A DNA stretch of 64,000 nucleotides from an uncultured Eubacterium sp. (GTDB lineage: Bacteria > Bacillota > Clostridia > Lachnospirales > Lachnospiraceae). Below the pieces are notes generated by a model. It was not told the DNA's origin. It worked only from the letters and a program-made list of their open reading frames with translations, and searched no databases. The DNA lies in contig CAKRIZ010000001.1 of the NCBI GenBank assembly GCA_934351445.1, positions 248,001-312,000 of the forward strand, read 5' to 3'. Both the position numbers and the translations under genes were made by a program. Below, one piece after another: positions 8,289 to 17,721 of the stretch (its first letter is position 1; each line of letters opens with the position of its first letter).

Positions 8289-9155
8289 TCACACATTTCT
8301 GTCTCCATGCAAGACATCTGCGATCTCATTGACCGTAATATATGCAGACGGATCAACCTCATGCACAATCATCTTTAGTTTTCCGATCTGAAACCGGTTT
8401 ACAACAAAATAGATCATCGTCTGATTAGTACCGGAATAATAACCTTTGGCATCTATCATTGTAATTCCATTCTCAAATGCCGCAGACAGCCTCTCACAGA
8501 CCTCATCTGCCTGTGTTGTGACAATAAATGCCGCCTTAGACCGGTCAAATCCCTCGACAATAAAATCGATCGTCTTCGAGGCAGCCGCATACGTTACAAT
8601 CGAATACAGCGGCAGAATCCAACTGCCGATTACAATCCCACAGATCACATACAGCAGCACATTATAGATCATAATAAAACTGCCAAGACTGATACCCAGA
8701 CGTTTTGAAAACATGACACCCAGAATATCAATTCCATCCATCGCCCCGCCAAAACGGACTGCCAATCCGCTGCCACAGCCGGAGATGATGCCGCCAAAAA
8801 TCGCACACAAAAATAAATCGCTGCCGGCAAGCGGTGATACAAAGCTGACATCTACCGGTAAAATATCAGTGATGATCCATGCAACAACCGCATATACCGC
8901 TACCGTGTAGATCGCGCTGACGGTAAAAACAAGCCCTTCCCGCTTCAGCCCAAGCAGAAAAATCGGTATATTTAAAACAAGTAACAGCAGTGACAGGCTG
9001 ATCCACGGTGGCGTAATCTGCGAGACCAGCATAGAGGTTCCTGAAATTCCACTGTCGTAAAGCTTTACAGGTGACAGAAACATCACAACACCTACTGCAT
9101 TTACAATTCCTGCCAGTGTCAGGAAGATAAAATTTATCCATTTACATTCTTTCAT
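8289..9155 (-). CDS. YitT-family membrane protein (DUF161 + DUF2179)
   Basis: This 288-residue protein has five or six hydrophobic segments in the first 200 residues with the conserved GGxxxGxGxGLAxRxGGxxDGxD pattern (seen as IISGCGSGLAVRFGGAMDG). A soluble C-terminal DUF2179 domain (KAAFIVTTQADEV, DAKGYYSG, MIYFVVNRFQIGKLK, DPSAYITVNEI) follows. The transported substrate of the family is not known with certainty. RBS GGAAGCGATGT is moderate. The gene stands between DUF2520 and the kinase-like gene. Confidence 0.9.
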   Translation of the reverse strand: MKECKWINFIFLTLAGIVNAVGVVMFLSPVKLYDSGISGTSMLVSQITPPWISLSLLLLVLNIPIFLLGLKREGLVFTVSAIYTVAVYAVVAWIITDILPVDVSFVSPLAGSDLFLCAIFGGIISGCGSGLAVRFGGAMDGIDILGVMFSKRLGISLGSFIMIYNVLLYVICGIVIGSWILPLYSIVTYAAASKTIDFIVEGFDRSKAAFIVTTQADEVCERLSAAFENGITMIDAKGYYSGTNQTMIYFVVNRFQIGKLKMIVHEVDPSAYITVNEIADVLHGDRNV

Positions 9156-9207
9156 ACATCGCTTCCTTTCGTTTTGCCATTGTCCATAAAAACTATGGTA
9201 TACGCAA

Positions 9208-9233
9208 ACAGCGCCGACATCTGTCGACGCTGT
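9208..9233 (-). terminator. Hairpin after the cytidylate-kinase-like gene
   Basis: ACAGCGCCGACA and TGTCGACGCTGT can pair (12 bp with one G-T). The T-run behind it is short, so it is a weak terminator candidate. Confidence 0.4.
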
Positions 9234-9241
9234 AATTCTTT

Positions 9242-9853
9242 TTATTTCTGGTCAGAGTCCCCCCTGCGCGCACGGATATATGTCTCTAAAATATCCGTAG
9301 TCGCATCGAGCCCCTTCAGACTGCTGTTGATACAAATGTCATAAGTACGTGAATCGCCCCACTTGTCCTCGCAGAAATTGTTGTGGTAACGCTTGCGGTA
9401 CTCATCATGACGCCGCATCTTCTCAAGCGCATCCTGCTCGGAAAGATGGTATTTCTCCATAATACGTTTACACTTTGTCTCCCTGTTTCCGAGAATGAAA
9501 ATCGAAATCAATGCCGGATTTCCTTCAAAGATTCCCTCTGCGCAACGGCCAACCACAATAAAGGATTCTCCTTTTTCCGCCTTTTTCTTCAGATAATCAA
9601 ACTGCATATACGCAACATTGACTTCTGCCGAACTGTGATAACCTTTTGCACTTCTTGACAAAAACAGCTTGTGCGGTTTCTCATCATATTTGCGGAGTGT
9701 CTCCGGGTCTACACCCTTCTCCCGTGCTACTTCATCAAGAATATTGTGGTCGTACAGTTTCAATCCCAGACGCTTTGCCAGCTCTTCTGCGATCGCATGT
9801 CCACCACTGCCATATTCTCTTCCGATGGAGATAATAGTCTGTGAATCGCTCAT
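9242..9853 (-). CDS. Cytidylate kinase-like P-loop protein
   Basis: This 203-residue protein begins SDSQTIISIGREYGSGGHAI, a P-loop variant (GREYGSGG) typical of the cytidylate-kinase-like family of Firmicutes, which is distinct from the housekeeping Cmk. LYDHNILDEVAREKGV, IVVGRCAEGI and the arginine-rich lid (KMRRHDEYRKRYH) follow. The fold predicts nucleotide or small-molecule phosphorylation, but no substrate is established for this subfamily. It begins 19 bases after the transporter gene, with GGAGGAGCGATACT before the ATG, and is probably cotranscribed with it. Confidence 0.85.
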   Translation of the reverse strand: MSDSQTIISIGREYGSGGHAIAEELAKRLGLKLYDHNILDEVAREKGVDPETLRKYDEKPHKLFLSRSAKGYHSSAEVNVAYMQFDYLKKKAEKGESFIVVGRCAEGIFEGNPALISIFILGNRETKCKRIMEKYHLSEQDALEKMRRHDEYRKRYHNNFCEDKWGDSRTYDICINSSLKGLDATTDILETYIRARRGDSDQK

Positions 9854-9871
9854 AGTATCGCTCCTCCTTTT

Positions 9872-11221
9872 TTAGAAATATCTCACATAAATGCACACCA
9901 TAGAGATCAATACAACCATAATCGTTGCAGGTGCACAATACTTACAATATTTGCCCCATCCGATCGGATAACCTTCTCTGGAAGCCACTGAAATACCGAC
10001 AACGTTTGCAGATGCACCAATCGGTGTCGCGCTGCCTCCGATATCAGTACCCATAGACAATGTCCATGCCAAAATTGACAGATCAATACCCTGAAGCTGT
10101 GACAGAGTCTGGATAACCGGCAGCATCGTAGCTGCAAACGGGATATTATCAACAAATGCACTGGCAACTGCTGAGATCCAGAGGATCACTGCAACAACAA
10201 GCTTTGCGTTCGAACCACAGATATAGCTGATGCCATCTGCGATCAGTACGAGTACGCCGGTCTGCTCGAGTCCACCGACTACGACAAATAATCCGATAAA
10301 GAATAACAGTGTCTTATAGTCTACCTTTTTTAGTAGATCCGGAATATCGGAATGATGTACAATCAGCGTCAGTACAGCGACAAACACACCAATGAATGCC
10401 ACTGTCAGTCCTGTATTTGCGTGTGTAATCAGTAATACAACTGCGACTGCAAAGATCGCGATACTTAAACCAAACAGCTTCTTATCTGTGATCGCTTCGC
10501 TCGGGTCGGGATAGTGCTCCGGTTTTGCTCCTGTAGATTTTGACAATTCCTTGTGGAAGCACAGATAAAAATAGATCACTGCGGCAATCAGGGAAATACC
10601 TGCAATCACACCGGTATTGGTCAAAAAGTCAATAAATGCATAATGTAAAGATGTTCCGATGATAATGTTCGGCGGATCTCCACACATCGTAGCCGATCCA
10701 CCCAGATTCGCGCAGAATACCTCGGATAGGATCATCGGTATTGGATTACATTTCAGCAGTTGGCACAACTCTACCGTAACGGCTGCCAGAAACAGAATAA
10801 CCGTAATACTGTCGATAAACATGGACAAAAATGCTGCCATCAGCATAAATACAACAAAGATAGGCACCGGCTTATAATTAACCATCTTTGCCAGCTTCAG
10901 ACAAAGCCACCGGAAGAATCCTGCCTTGCCCATACCCTCTACCATGATCATCATGCCTGCGATGAAGATGATCGTTGACCAGTTGATGCCGGCCGTTGCC
11001 TCTCCACCCTCTGCCGTGGCATGCCAGAAATCAGGTGTAAAAATACTGTGAAAATTCAATGTGTTCAAAATAGCCTGCGGACTGCGCATACAAATGCCAA
11101 ATACAACAATCAGCATAATCGCTCCGCAGCCTAATGTTACATACTGACGCTCAATTTTCTCTGTGACAATCAGCAAAAACATCACAAGGAAAATAATCAG
11201 TGCTAAAACTTTTGCAACCAT
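9872..11221 (-). CDS. ArsB/NhaD-type (SLC13/IT superfamily) ion transporter
   Basis: This 449-residue protein has about 11-12 hydrophobic segments arranged as two repeats. Each repeat carries the hairpin signature of the ion-transporter superfamily: SMFIDSITVILFL with CANLGGSATMCGDPPNIIIG in the first half, and ASAFVDNIPFAATMLPV with TDIGGSATPIGASANVVG in the second. The family exchanges or cotransports Na+/H+, arsenite or dicarboxylates; NhaD/P-protein-like members are closest by eye, but the substrate cannot be read from sequence. Confidence 0.85.
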   Translation of the reverse strand: MVAKVLALIIFLVMFLLIVTEKIERQYVTLGCGAIMLIVVFGICMRSPQAILNTLNFHSIFTPDFWHATAEGGEATAGINWSTIIFIAGMMIMVEGMGKAGFFRWLCLKLAKMVNYKPVPIFVVFMLMAAFLSMFIDSITVILFLAAVTVELCQLLKCNPIPMILSEVFCANLGGSATMCGDPPNIIIGTSLHYAFIDFLTNTGVIAGISLIAAVIYFYLCFHKELSKSTGAKPEHYPDPSEAITDKKLFGLSIAIFAVAVVLLITHANTGLTVAFIGVFVAVLTLIVHHSDIPDLLKKVDYKTLLFFIGLFVVVGGLEQTGVLVLIADGISYICGSNAKLVVAVILWISAVASAFVDNIPFAATMLPVIQTLSQLQGIDLSILAWTLSMGTDIGGSATPIGASANVVGISVASREGYPIGWGKYCKYCAPATIMVVLISMVCIYVRYF

Positions 11222-11248
11222 AGATGTTCCTCTCTTTTCTTTATCTTT

Positions 11249-11695
11249 TTATATATTACATATACGTGAAAAAGGAAAGTGCCATTTCACACCATCATGT
11301 GCCTGAATATAAGACACAATCCGCATCAATTCACGTGTCTGACAGGTACTGTCATGAAACAGACCTGCACACAGCATCGCAAACAGCGCTGCCAGACCTG
11401 CCAGCAATTGATGTAATAATGGCAACGGTGCATTTGCCCTATGTACAAATATAGCTTTCCGATCATTAAAATGCGCTTGGGACGCATCATCATTTGATAT
11501 CCACTGTCCGTTATCCAACAGATCCGGGAATGTGGCCATGGGTATCTTTACCTGTCGGAATACTGTCTGGGAGGATTCATTGTGGACAATGTAACTGATG
11601 CCGTTGTCTGTCTGCGAATAGCATCCACATACAATTATTATGAACAAACAGATAAAAATTGTCAGTCTGATCACACCCATATGCTGCCTGCCCAT
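11249..11695 (-). CDS. Small lipoprotein-like hypothetical protein
   Basis: This 148-residue protein is not recognised. It has an N-terminal hydrophobic segment (IRLTIFICLFIIIVCGC) ending in Cys, consistent with a lipoprotein or single anchor, and a second hydrophobic stretch (HQLLAGLAALFAMLCAGLF) near residues 92-111. The C-terminus contains RELMRIVSYIQAHDG. A good ribosome site, GAGAGGAGG, lies 7 bases upstream of the ATG, which is the main argument that it is real. It sits directly upstream of the ion transporter with 27 bases between them. Confidence 0.55.
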   Translation of the reverse strand: MGRQHMGVIRLTIFICLFIIIVCGCYSQTDNGISYIVHNESSQTVFRQVKIPMATFPDLLDNGQWISNDDASQAHFNDRKAIFVHRANAPLPLLHQLLAGLAALFAMLCAGLFHDSTCQTRELMRIVSYIQAHDGVKWHFPFSRICNI

Positions 11696-11790
11696 TGCTA
11701 TCCTCCTCTCTGTAAATACTTACTTTTAATCGATTGTTACTATAGTCTTTTTCATTTTGAAAGTCAAGAAGTTATTGTTTTTTTTCCATA

Positions 11791-11819
11791 CAAAACGCCA
11801 GCTGCATCGCAGCCGGCGC
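11791..11819 (-). terminator. Terminator of the phosphorylase gene
   Basis: A GC-rich stem CGCCGGCTGC/GCAGCTGGCG (11796-11818) is followed by TTTTG on the minus strand, 14 bp after the stop codon. Confidence 0.65.
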
Positions 11820-11832
11820 TCCCATACATACA

Positions 11833-14094
11833 CTATTTTGTTAATTTCCAGATGTCCTCATTATACTGTGCGATCGTGCGGTCAGATGAGAAAAATCCTG
11901 CCTGGCTGATATTCTTCAACATCATCTTTGCCCATGCCTTACGATCCTCATAAGCTGCAAAAATACGGTCTTTTGTTGCTACATAGTCCTCGTAATCCGG
12001 GAAGGTCATAAACCAATCTTTATTTAACAGTTCATGGTACAGACGCTCCAGATTTTCTTTTACACCAATCTTTAACAGTTCATCGCTCACAATAAAATCG
12101 ACACACTTTTTAAGATCCGCATCCTTCTCATAGTATTCCTTAGATACATAATCACCGCGCTCATAACGGGCAATCACAGTCTCACTGCTCTCACCGAAGA
12201 TAAAGATATTGTCTTTTCCGACCAGCTCTGCGATCTCTACATTTGCTCCGTCCATCGTTCCGATCGTCACTGCTCCATTCAGCATGAACTTCATATTACT
12301 TGTTCCGGATGCTTCTTTGGATGCCAGCGAGATCTGCTCATCAATATCACACGCAGGAATGAGTTTCTCTGCCAGTGTCACGTTATAATTTTCTACCATC
12401 ACAACCTGCAGATACGGGCTGACCTCAGGATCATTCGCGATCAGTGCCTGCAGACACAGGATCAGATGGATGATATCTTTTGCGATAATGTAAGCAGGCG
12501 CTGCCTTTGCACCAAAAATCACAGTAATCGGACGCTTCGGCAACTTGCCGCCCTTGATCTCGAAATATTTGTGGATCACATAGAGCGCATTCAGCTGCTG
12601 TCTCTTATACTCGTGCAGACGCTTAATCTGAATATCAAAGATTGCATTCTCTGCCAGATCAATATTCTGTGTGCGCTTCATATAGTCTCTTAAAATTGCC
12701 TTTCTTGCCTCTTTTACAGCAAGCAGCTTTTCTAATACTGCATCATCGTTTAAGAACTGTTCCAGCTTCGTCAGCTCCATTGCATCCTTTTTGAATCCGG
12801 GACCAATCAGTTCTTCGATGAGCTGCGCCAATTCCGGATTGCTATAGAGCAGCCAGCGGCGGAATGTGATACCGTTTGTCTTGTTATTAAACTTCTCCGG
12901 ATAGAGTTCATAGAATTTATGAAGCTCTGTATTCTTCAGGATCTCCGTATGCAGTGCTGCTACACCATTGACACTGATTCCATAGTGGATATCGATATGA
13001 GCCATGCATACGCAGTCATCCTTGTTGATGATCGCTACATCAGGATCATTGCACTTCTTATTGACACGTGCATCCAGCTCACGGATAATCGGCATCAGCT
13101 GCGGCACGACTTTCTTCATAAATGATACCGGCCATTTTTCCAGTGCTTCTGCGAGAATCGTGTGGTTCGTATATGCACAGGTCTTTGATACGACTCCGAT
13201 CGCCTCGTCCATCGTCATGCCACGCTCCTGTAACAGACGGATCAATTCCGGGATCACCATTGTCGGATGGGTATCATTGATCTGAATCACAGCATAGTCA
13301 TACAGGTCATACAGGTTAGAACCCTTTGCCTGTGCCTCATCGAGAATCAGGTGTGCTGCGTTGCTGACCATAAAGTACTGCTGGTACACACGCAGCAGAC
13401 GTCCTGCATCATCGCTGTCATCCGGATACAGGAACAGCGTCAGGTTCTTGGCGATATCTTCTTTATTGAATCCGATATTGTCCGCATTTACGATCGACTC
13501 ATCCACAGTCTCTACATCAAACAGATGGAGCTTGGTTGTGCGGTTCTCATACCCTACGACATCAATATCATACATACGTGACTTCAACTGGAAACCACCA
13601 AACTCAATATCATAGGTAACATCTGTCGGGCGCAGCCAGCTATTCGCACTCATCCACGGATTCGGGGTCTCACTCTGCAGATAATTCTTAAATACCTGTT
13701 TGAACAATCCATAATGATAATTCAATCCTACGCCGTCTCCGTTCAGGCCAAGCGTAGCAATGGAATCGAGAAAGCATGCTGCCAGACGGCCGAGGCCACC
13801 ATTTCCGAGTGAAGGCTCTGCCTCGATCTCCTCGATCGCAGCCAGTGACTTTCCACACTTTTCCAGTTCTGTCTTTACTTCATCATATAATCCAAGGTTG
13901 ATCAGATTGTTCGATAACAGTTTTCCAATCAAAAATTCTGCTGAAATATAATACAGTTTCTTCTTACCTTCGCTGCTCTCTTTTTCCTTTGCAGCTTCCT
14001 TTACATACTCCAGCAGTGCCACATAGATTTCTTCATTTGTGCACTGATCCATATAACGTCCAAATCTTTTCTTCACATATTCGTTGACTGTCAT
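11833..14094 (-). CDS. glgP: Glycogen/maltodextrin phosphorylase
   Basis: About 753 residues, GT35. It releases glucose-1-phosphate from alpha-1,4-glucans using PLP. Visible signatures are [19 protein letters not shown] near the N-terminus, [26 protein letters not shown] and the PLP-lysine region [14 protein letters not shown] followed by [10 protein letters not shown]. The protein is shorter than E. coli GlgP, as usual in Firmicutes. The start at 14094 follows AAGGAGTAAAATC; the longer in-frame ATG at 14127 lacks a ribosome site. The divergent AraC-type gene is a plausible regulator, and malQ at 861-2411 would supply substrate. Confidence 0.96.
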   Translation of the reverse strand: MTVNEYVKKRFGRYMDQCTNEEIYVALLEYVKEAAKEKESSEGKKKLYYISAEFLIGKLLSNNLINLGLYDEVKTELEKCGKSLAAIEEIEAEPSLGNGGLGRLAACFLDSIATLGLNGDGVGLNYHYGLFKQVFKNYLQSETPNPWMSANSWLRPTDVTYDIEFGGFQLKSRMYDIDVVGYENRTTKLHLFDVETVDESIVNADNIGFNKEDIAKNLTLFLYPDDSDDAGRLLRVYQQYFMVSNAAHLILDEAQAKGSNLYDLYDYAVIQINDTHPTMVIPELIRLLQERGMTMDEAIGVVSKTCAYTNHTILAEALEKWPVSFMKKVVPQLMPIIRELDARVNKKCNDPDVAIINKDDCVCMAHIDIHYGISVNGVAALHTEILKNTELHKFYELYPEKFNNKTNGITFRRWLLYSNPELAQLIEELIGPGFKKDAMELTKLEQFLNDDAVLEKLLAVKEARKAILRDYMKRTQNIDLAENAIFDIQIKRLHEYKRQQLNALYVIHKYFEIKGGKLPKRPITVIFGAKAAPAYIIAKDIIHLILCLQALIANDPEVSPYLQVVMVENYNVTLAEKLIPACDIDEQISLASKEASGTSNMKFMLNGAVTIGTMDGANVEIAELVGKDNIFIFGESSETVIARYERGDYVSKEYYEKDADLKKCVDFIVSDELLKIGVKENLERLYHELLNKDWFMTFPDYEDYVATKDRIFAAYEDRKAWAKMMLKNISQAGFFSSDRTIAQYNEDIWKLTK

Positions 14095-14177
14095 GATTTT
14101 ACTCCTTTTGATGAATGCAATTTGCATGCTGTCTGTTTCAACTGTATGTAGTATATCTGCTTTTTATCAGAAAATGC

Positions 14178-14207
14178 TTGCAGTATTCTACGAAAACATA
14201 GTACAAT
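14178..14207 (+). promoter_or_regulatory. Promoter of the AraC-family gene
   Basis: TTGCAG (14178-14183), an 18-bp spacer and TACAAT (14202-14207), 41 bp before the start codon. The 154-bp divergent region also holds the palindrome ATGCAATTTGCAT near 14114-14126 on the phosphorylase side. Confidence 0.6.
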
Positions 14208-14248
14208 CCTATCATCCAATAATATTTATCTGCAACGAGGTATCGATT

Positions 14249-15124
14249 ATGAACATTCCTGAATACGAATCCTATCATGAAAAAAAGCATCACTTTGATG
14301 CAGACTTTCCATATAATACCTACCTTTGCTCGATCCCGCTTGATTTTATGCAGGTGCCGCTCCACTGGCACGACGAAGTAGAATTTATCTATATAAAGAA
14401 AGGACAAGGGACCGTCTGCGTAGATCTGACGGAATATCCGGTAACCGCCGGGGATATCGTCCTGATCCAGCCCGGCCAGCTGCATGAGATCCGAGGCATC
14501 GACCATCAGATTATGGAGTACGAAAATATTATTTTCCACCCGGGTATGCTCGAATCCCCAGGTGCCGATACGAGCTATCTGCTGTTCCTCCAGCCGATCT
14601 TTTCCCTGCAGGTCGCATGTCCGACTGTCCTGTCCAAAACAGACAGTGCCTATGCAACCGTGCGCGGATGTCTGGATAAAAACGATCACATCTGCTCTCG
14701 TTTTCCCGCCGGCTATCCACTTGCGATCAAAGGAAACCTGTTCGTTCTCTTTTTTGCCCTCTATACAAGTCACTGCGAAAAACTGCGATCCGGTACTGCA
14801 CAGAAAAATATTGAAAAGCTCAAATCCGTAATTAAATATGTAGAACTAAACTACGCAGCTCCGATGAGTATCACACAGATGGCGCATCTGGCCGGTTTTT
14901 CTGAGTCTCATTTCATGAAGTTCTTCAAAAAAACAATGGGCACCTCATTTACAGCATACCTGAATTCCTACCGCCTGACGATCGCAGCGAGACTGCTATT
15001 GCAATCTGATGATACAATCCTTTCAATTGCTGCGGATGTCGGATTTGACAATCTCTCCTATTTTAACCGCGCATTTAAAAAGCAGTACGGTAAGACCCCC
15101 AGTGTCTATCGCAGCAGCACGTGA
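14249..15124 (+). CDS. AraC-family transcriptional regulator
   Basis: About 291 residues. An N-terminal cupin-like sensor (PLHWHDEVEFIYIKKGQG, AGDIVLIQPGQLHEI) precedes two C-terminal helix-turn-helix motifs (MSITQMAHLAGFSESHFMKFFKK and ILSIAADVGFDNLSYFNRAFKKQYGKTPSVYR). The HWHDE..F motif marks sugar-sensing AraC proteins. I use the ATG at 14249, preceded by ACGAGG; longer in-frame starts run through the promoter. It is divergent from glgP, so control of the phosphorylase gene is the simplest guess. Confidence 0.92.
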   Translation: MNIPEYESYHEKKHHFDADFPYNTYLCSIPLDFMQVPLHWHDEVEFIYIKKGQGTVCVDLTEYPVTAGDIVLIQPGQLHEIRGIDHQIMEYENIIFHPGMLESPGADTSYLLFLQPIFSLQVACPTVLSKTDSAYATVRGCLDKNDHICSRFPAGYPLAIKGNLFVLFFALYTSHCEKLRSGTAQKNIEKLKSVIKYVELNYAAPMSITQMAHLAGFSESHFMKFFKKTMGTSFTAYLNSYRLTIAARLLLQSDDTILSIAADVGFDNLSYFNRAFKKQYGKTPSVYRSST

Positions 15125-15339
15125 TGTTTCTCATTTTGTAGCTTGTGCCTCCCATGCATATATAACTCTTTTTGTGATTTGTAGACACAACCTAAACAGA
15201 TATTTTTATGTGTCAGTTTTGCTATACACAGGCCGGATTTTGTATAGCAACATTTTCCGCGGAAAGTGTTATGATCTTTTCAGATCAAAAAAAGAGTTAC
15301 ACAAAAAACTCAATCAAACGAATTATGGAGGGAATCACA

Positions 15340-16008
15340 ATGAAAAACTACAAGAAAATCTTATGTGGCGCACTCACCGCAGCAATGGTACTGACAACCG
15401 CAGCTGTTCCTGCATTCGCAGCAGCAAAGCCTGCTCTGAGCCAGAAAAAGCTCGCTCTGACAGTTGGACAGAGTGTTACACTGACCGTAAAGAATGCAGG
15501 TAAAGATAAGATCACATGGTCCAGCAAGAAGGCATCTGTCGCTGCTGTATCCAAGAAAGGAAAAGTAACCGCAAAAGCAGTTGGTAAAACTGTTGTCAGC
15601 GCTACTTTAAAGAAAGCTGGAAAGACATTAAAATGCAACGTTACCGTAAAGGCTGCCAAGGAGGATACAAAGGCACAGGATATCACCAAGATGCTCGCAG
15701 GCAAGACCTATAAGGGAACTGCAGAAGCAACGGGAACAACCATGGATGCTTTGCTGTTAAGCTTTGACGCTGAGGGCAATGTAACCGGTAAGATGTTAGA
15801 TACAGACACCATGGGCATGAAAGATGTTGCCGGTACTTACACTGCTACTCTCGCAGGAAAAACTGTTACAATCACCGTAAAGGGTGCTGACGGTTCTACT
15901 GTAACCGAGACTTTAACTGTTGAATCAGACGATTTCTCTAAGTTATCTGCTACAAAGAATGTCATGGGTATGGATATCCCTGTAACTGTTGTAGAAGTAA
16001 CTGAGTAA
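15340..16008 (+). CDS. Secreted Ig-like (Big_2) repeat protein
   Basis: About 222 residues. A Sec signal peptide (KKILCGALTAAMVLTTAAVPAFA, cleavage near residue 25) is followed by one Big_2 module (LSQKKLALTVGQSVTLTVKN, KITWSSKKASVAAVSKKGKV, GKTVVSATLKKAGKTLKCNVTV) and then a separate 115-residue beta-rich domain (MLAGKTYKGTAEATGTTMDA to VVEVTE) that I do not recognise. There is no sortase motif or other visible anchor. TGGAGGG precedes the ATG. The gene is monocistronic, with its own terminator. It is a surface or extracellular protein of unknown role. Confidence 0.85.
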   Translation: MKNYKKILCGALTAAMVLTTAAVPAFAAAKPALSQKKLALTVGQSVTLTVKNAGKDKITWSSKKASVAAVSKKGKVTAKAVGKTVVSATLKKAGKTLKCNVTVKAAKEDTKAQDITKMLAGKTYKGTAEATGTTMDALLLSFDAEGNVTGKMLDTDTMGMKDVAGTYTATLAGKTVTITVKGADGSTVTETLTVESDDFSKLSATKNVMGMDIPVTVVEVTE

Positions 16009-16032
16009 TCTGAAAATACATAGTTGACCAAA

Positions 16033-16059
16033 AGAGCAGACATGATGTCTGCTCTTTTT
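16033..16059 (+). terminator. Terminator of the Big_2 protein gene
   Basis: AGAGCAGACAT/ATGTCTGCTCT stem followed by TTTTT on the plus strand. Confidence 0.85.
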
Positions 16060-16065
16060 ACATGC

Positions 16066-16094
16066 AAAAAGACAGGACAAACGTCCTGTCTTTT
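16066..16094 (-). terminator. Terminator of tRNA-Leu
   Basis: GACAGGAC/GTCCTGTC stem with a four-base loop (16071-16090), extended by flanking A/T pairs and followed by a T-run on the minus strand. It lies seven bases beyond the tRNA 3' end. Confidence 0.8.
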
Positions 16095-16100
16095 CATAAC

Positions 16101-16183
16101 TGCCGGCGGCGGGACTTGAACCCGCACGGGCGTACACCCAACAGATTTTGAGTCTGCATCGTCTGCCATTCCGACACGCCGGC
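16101..16183 (-). tRNA. tRNA-Leu (anticodon CAA)
   Basis: This 83-nt class II tRNA has acceptor stem GCCGGCG/CGCCGGC with discriminator A, a long variable arm (GTTGGGTGTACGCCC), and T-loop GTTCAAGTCCC. The anticodon loop CTCAAAA gives CAA (Leu, codon UUG). CCA is not encoded. Confidence 0.96.
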
Positions 16184-16185
16184 TG

Positions 16186-16247
16186 ATGCTTTGTTGAACA
16201 AAGCGCTCAACAAAGCATATGTTAGCATATTTTTTATTCAAATGCAA
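16186..16247 (-). promoter_or_regulatory. tRNA-Leu promoter and leader hairpin
   Basis: On the minus strand TTGCAT (16242-16247), 17 bp, TAACAT (16219-16224). Directly downstream is a perfect 12-bp inverted repeat, ATGCTTTGTTGA (16186-16197) with TCAACAAAGCAT (16207-16218), which would form a 5' leader stem ending two bases before the mature tRNA. Confidence 0.65.
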
Positions 16248-16254
16248 GCATTTT

Positions 16255-17526
16255 TTACTGCAATTTACCCTTGAACTCATCAAAGCAGTCAAAAGTTGCA
16301 AAGTAATCTGCAATGGTCTCTGCACGGCGGATCAGCTTCGGTGTACCATCTTCCTGTAACAGGATCTCAGATGACCAGAGCCTTCCATTGTAATTGTATC
16401 CCATCGCAAAACCATGTGCTCCGGTATCATGAATGACTAACAGGTCTCCCTTATCGATCTTCGGCAGCATACGGTCTATCGCGAATTTATCATTGTTTTC
16501 ACAAAGCGCACCTACCACATCATACATATGATCACAAGGTTCATTCTCCTTGCCCATCACGGTAATATGATGATATGCACCATACATTGCCGGACGCATC
16601 AGATTGGCTGCACATGCATCTACACCGATATATTCCTTATACGTGTGCTTCTCATGAATTGCCTTGGTCACGAGACAGCCATACGGTCCGAGCATGAAAC
16701 GTCCCATCTCCGTATAGATCGCTACGTCACCGAGTCCTGCCGGTACGAGGATCTCATCAAACGCCTGATGAACACCCTCTCCGATCACAGCAATATCATT
16801 CGGTGTCTGATCCGGCTTGTATGCGATGCCCACACCACCAGAGAGATTGATAAAGCTGATCTCGATGCCGGTCTGTTCCTTGAGTTCTACGACCAGATGA
16901 AATAAAGTACGCGCCAGTGTCGGATAATAATCATTCGTCACAGTATTGCTCACAAGGAATGAATGTAAGCCAAAACGCTTGGCTCCTTTTTCTTTCAGAA
17001 TCTGATAACCCTCGAATAACTGAGCCTTGGTCATGCCATATTTTGCATCACCCGGATTGTCCATGATACCGTTGCTGATCTCATAGACTCCACCCGGATT
17101 GTATCTCAGACTGATCGTTTCAGGAATATGTCCGAGTGTCTCCTCCAAAAATGCAATATGTGTAAAATCATCCAGATTGATGATTGCGCCCAGTTCCTCT
17201 GCCTTGACAAATTCTTCTGCCGGCGTATCATTTGCAGAAAACATGATATCTTCACCACGGATGCCACACGCATCAGATAACACCAATTCTGCCATGGATG
17301 AACAGTCGCAGCCACAGCCGTATTCGTGTAATATTTTTACCAGAAACGGATTCGGAGTCGCTTTCACGGCAAAATATTCTTTGTATCCCTTATTCCAGGC
17401 AAACGCATCCTTGACTGCCTGCGCATTCGCACGGATGCCCTTCTCATCATATAAATGAAAGGGAGTCGGATATTCTGTCACAATCACATCCAACTGCTCC
17501 TTTGTTACAAACGGTTCTTTTTTCAT
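16255..17526 (-). CDS. lysA: Diaminopimelate decarboxylase
   Basis: About 423 residues, fold-type III PLP enzyme that decarboxylates meso-diaminopimelate to L-lysine. The PLP lysine is in YFAVKATPNP near residue 55. The glycine-rich phosphate loop LSGGVGIAY, EMGRFMLGPYGCLVT and the acid-site motif IHDTGAHGFAMGYNYNGR fit the family. The start at 17526 follows AGAGGACAAC; the in-frame ATG at 17589 overlaps the promoter region. Some LysA relatives act on other amino acids; the C-terminal HDTGAH..MGYNYN agrees with a group of LysA-like enzymes, so substrate certainty is less than complete. Confidence 0.88.
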   Translation of the reverse strand: MKKEPFVTKEQLDVIVTEYPTPFHLYDEKGIRANAQAVKDAFAWNKGYKEYFAVKATPNPFLVKILHEYGCGCDCSSMAELVLSDACGIRGEDIMFSANDTPAEEFVKAEELGAIINLDDFTHIAFLEETLGHIPETISLRYNPGGVYEISNGIMDNPGDAKYGMTKAQLFEGYQILKEKGAKRFGLHSFLVSNTVTNDYYPTLARTLFHLVVELKEQTGIEISFINLSGGVGIAYKPDQTPNDIAVIGEGVHQAFDEILVPAGLGDVAIYTEMGRFMLGPYGCLVTKAIHEKHTYKEYIGVDACAANLMRPAMYGAYHHITVMGKENEPCDHMYDVVGALCENNDKFAIDRMLPKIDKGDLLVIHDTGAHGFAMGYNYNGRLWSSEILLQEDGTPKLIRRAETIADYFATFDCFDEFKGKLQ

Positions 17527-17594
17527 AGTTGTTGTCCTCTTTTCGTATATTTTGACGAATCGATCACAATAAATCCGCCCAACAGTCACGAAAA

Positions 17595-17652
17595 ATTATA
17601 CTCTATCACTTTACAAAACACAAGCGTTAGTTTTTACTAACGCTTGTGTCAA
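17595..17652 (-). promoter_or_regulatory. lysA promoter overlapped by a 13-bp-arm palindrome
   Basis: TATAAT (17595-17600, minus strand) has TTGTGT 17 bp upstream (17618-17623). That -35 is part of a perfect inverted repeat, ACACAAGCGTTAG (17618-17630) and CTAACGCTTGTGT (17637-17649), with a 6-base spacer. A TTGACA (17647-17652) touches its other edge. It could be an operator or, less likely, a terminator for the amidase gene upstream (only TTTT follows). Confidence 0.55.
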
Positions 17653-17721
17653 CTTAATTAACTTATAATATTAAGAAATATCGCACTTTGCAAACCATCT
17701 CTCCATCCGACATTCTAACGT

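Noticed and set aside
9907..10167. Overlapping frames on either strand within the ArsB/NhaD-type gene and others
   Set aside because: These are shadows of the clearly conserved transporter and show no family motifs.
11249..11695. Possibility that the small lipoprotein-like frame is spurious
   Set aside because: Kept with low confidence: the AGGAGG site and the hydrophobic N-terminus ending in Cys argue for a real gene.
17590..17720. Lysine riboswitch upstream of lysA
   Set aside because: The region is too short and lacks the conserved L-box segments; only a palindrome and promoter boxes are seen.
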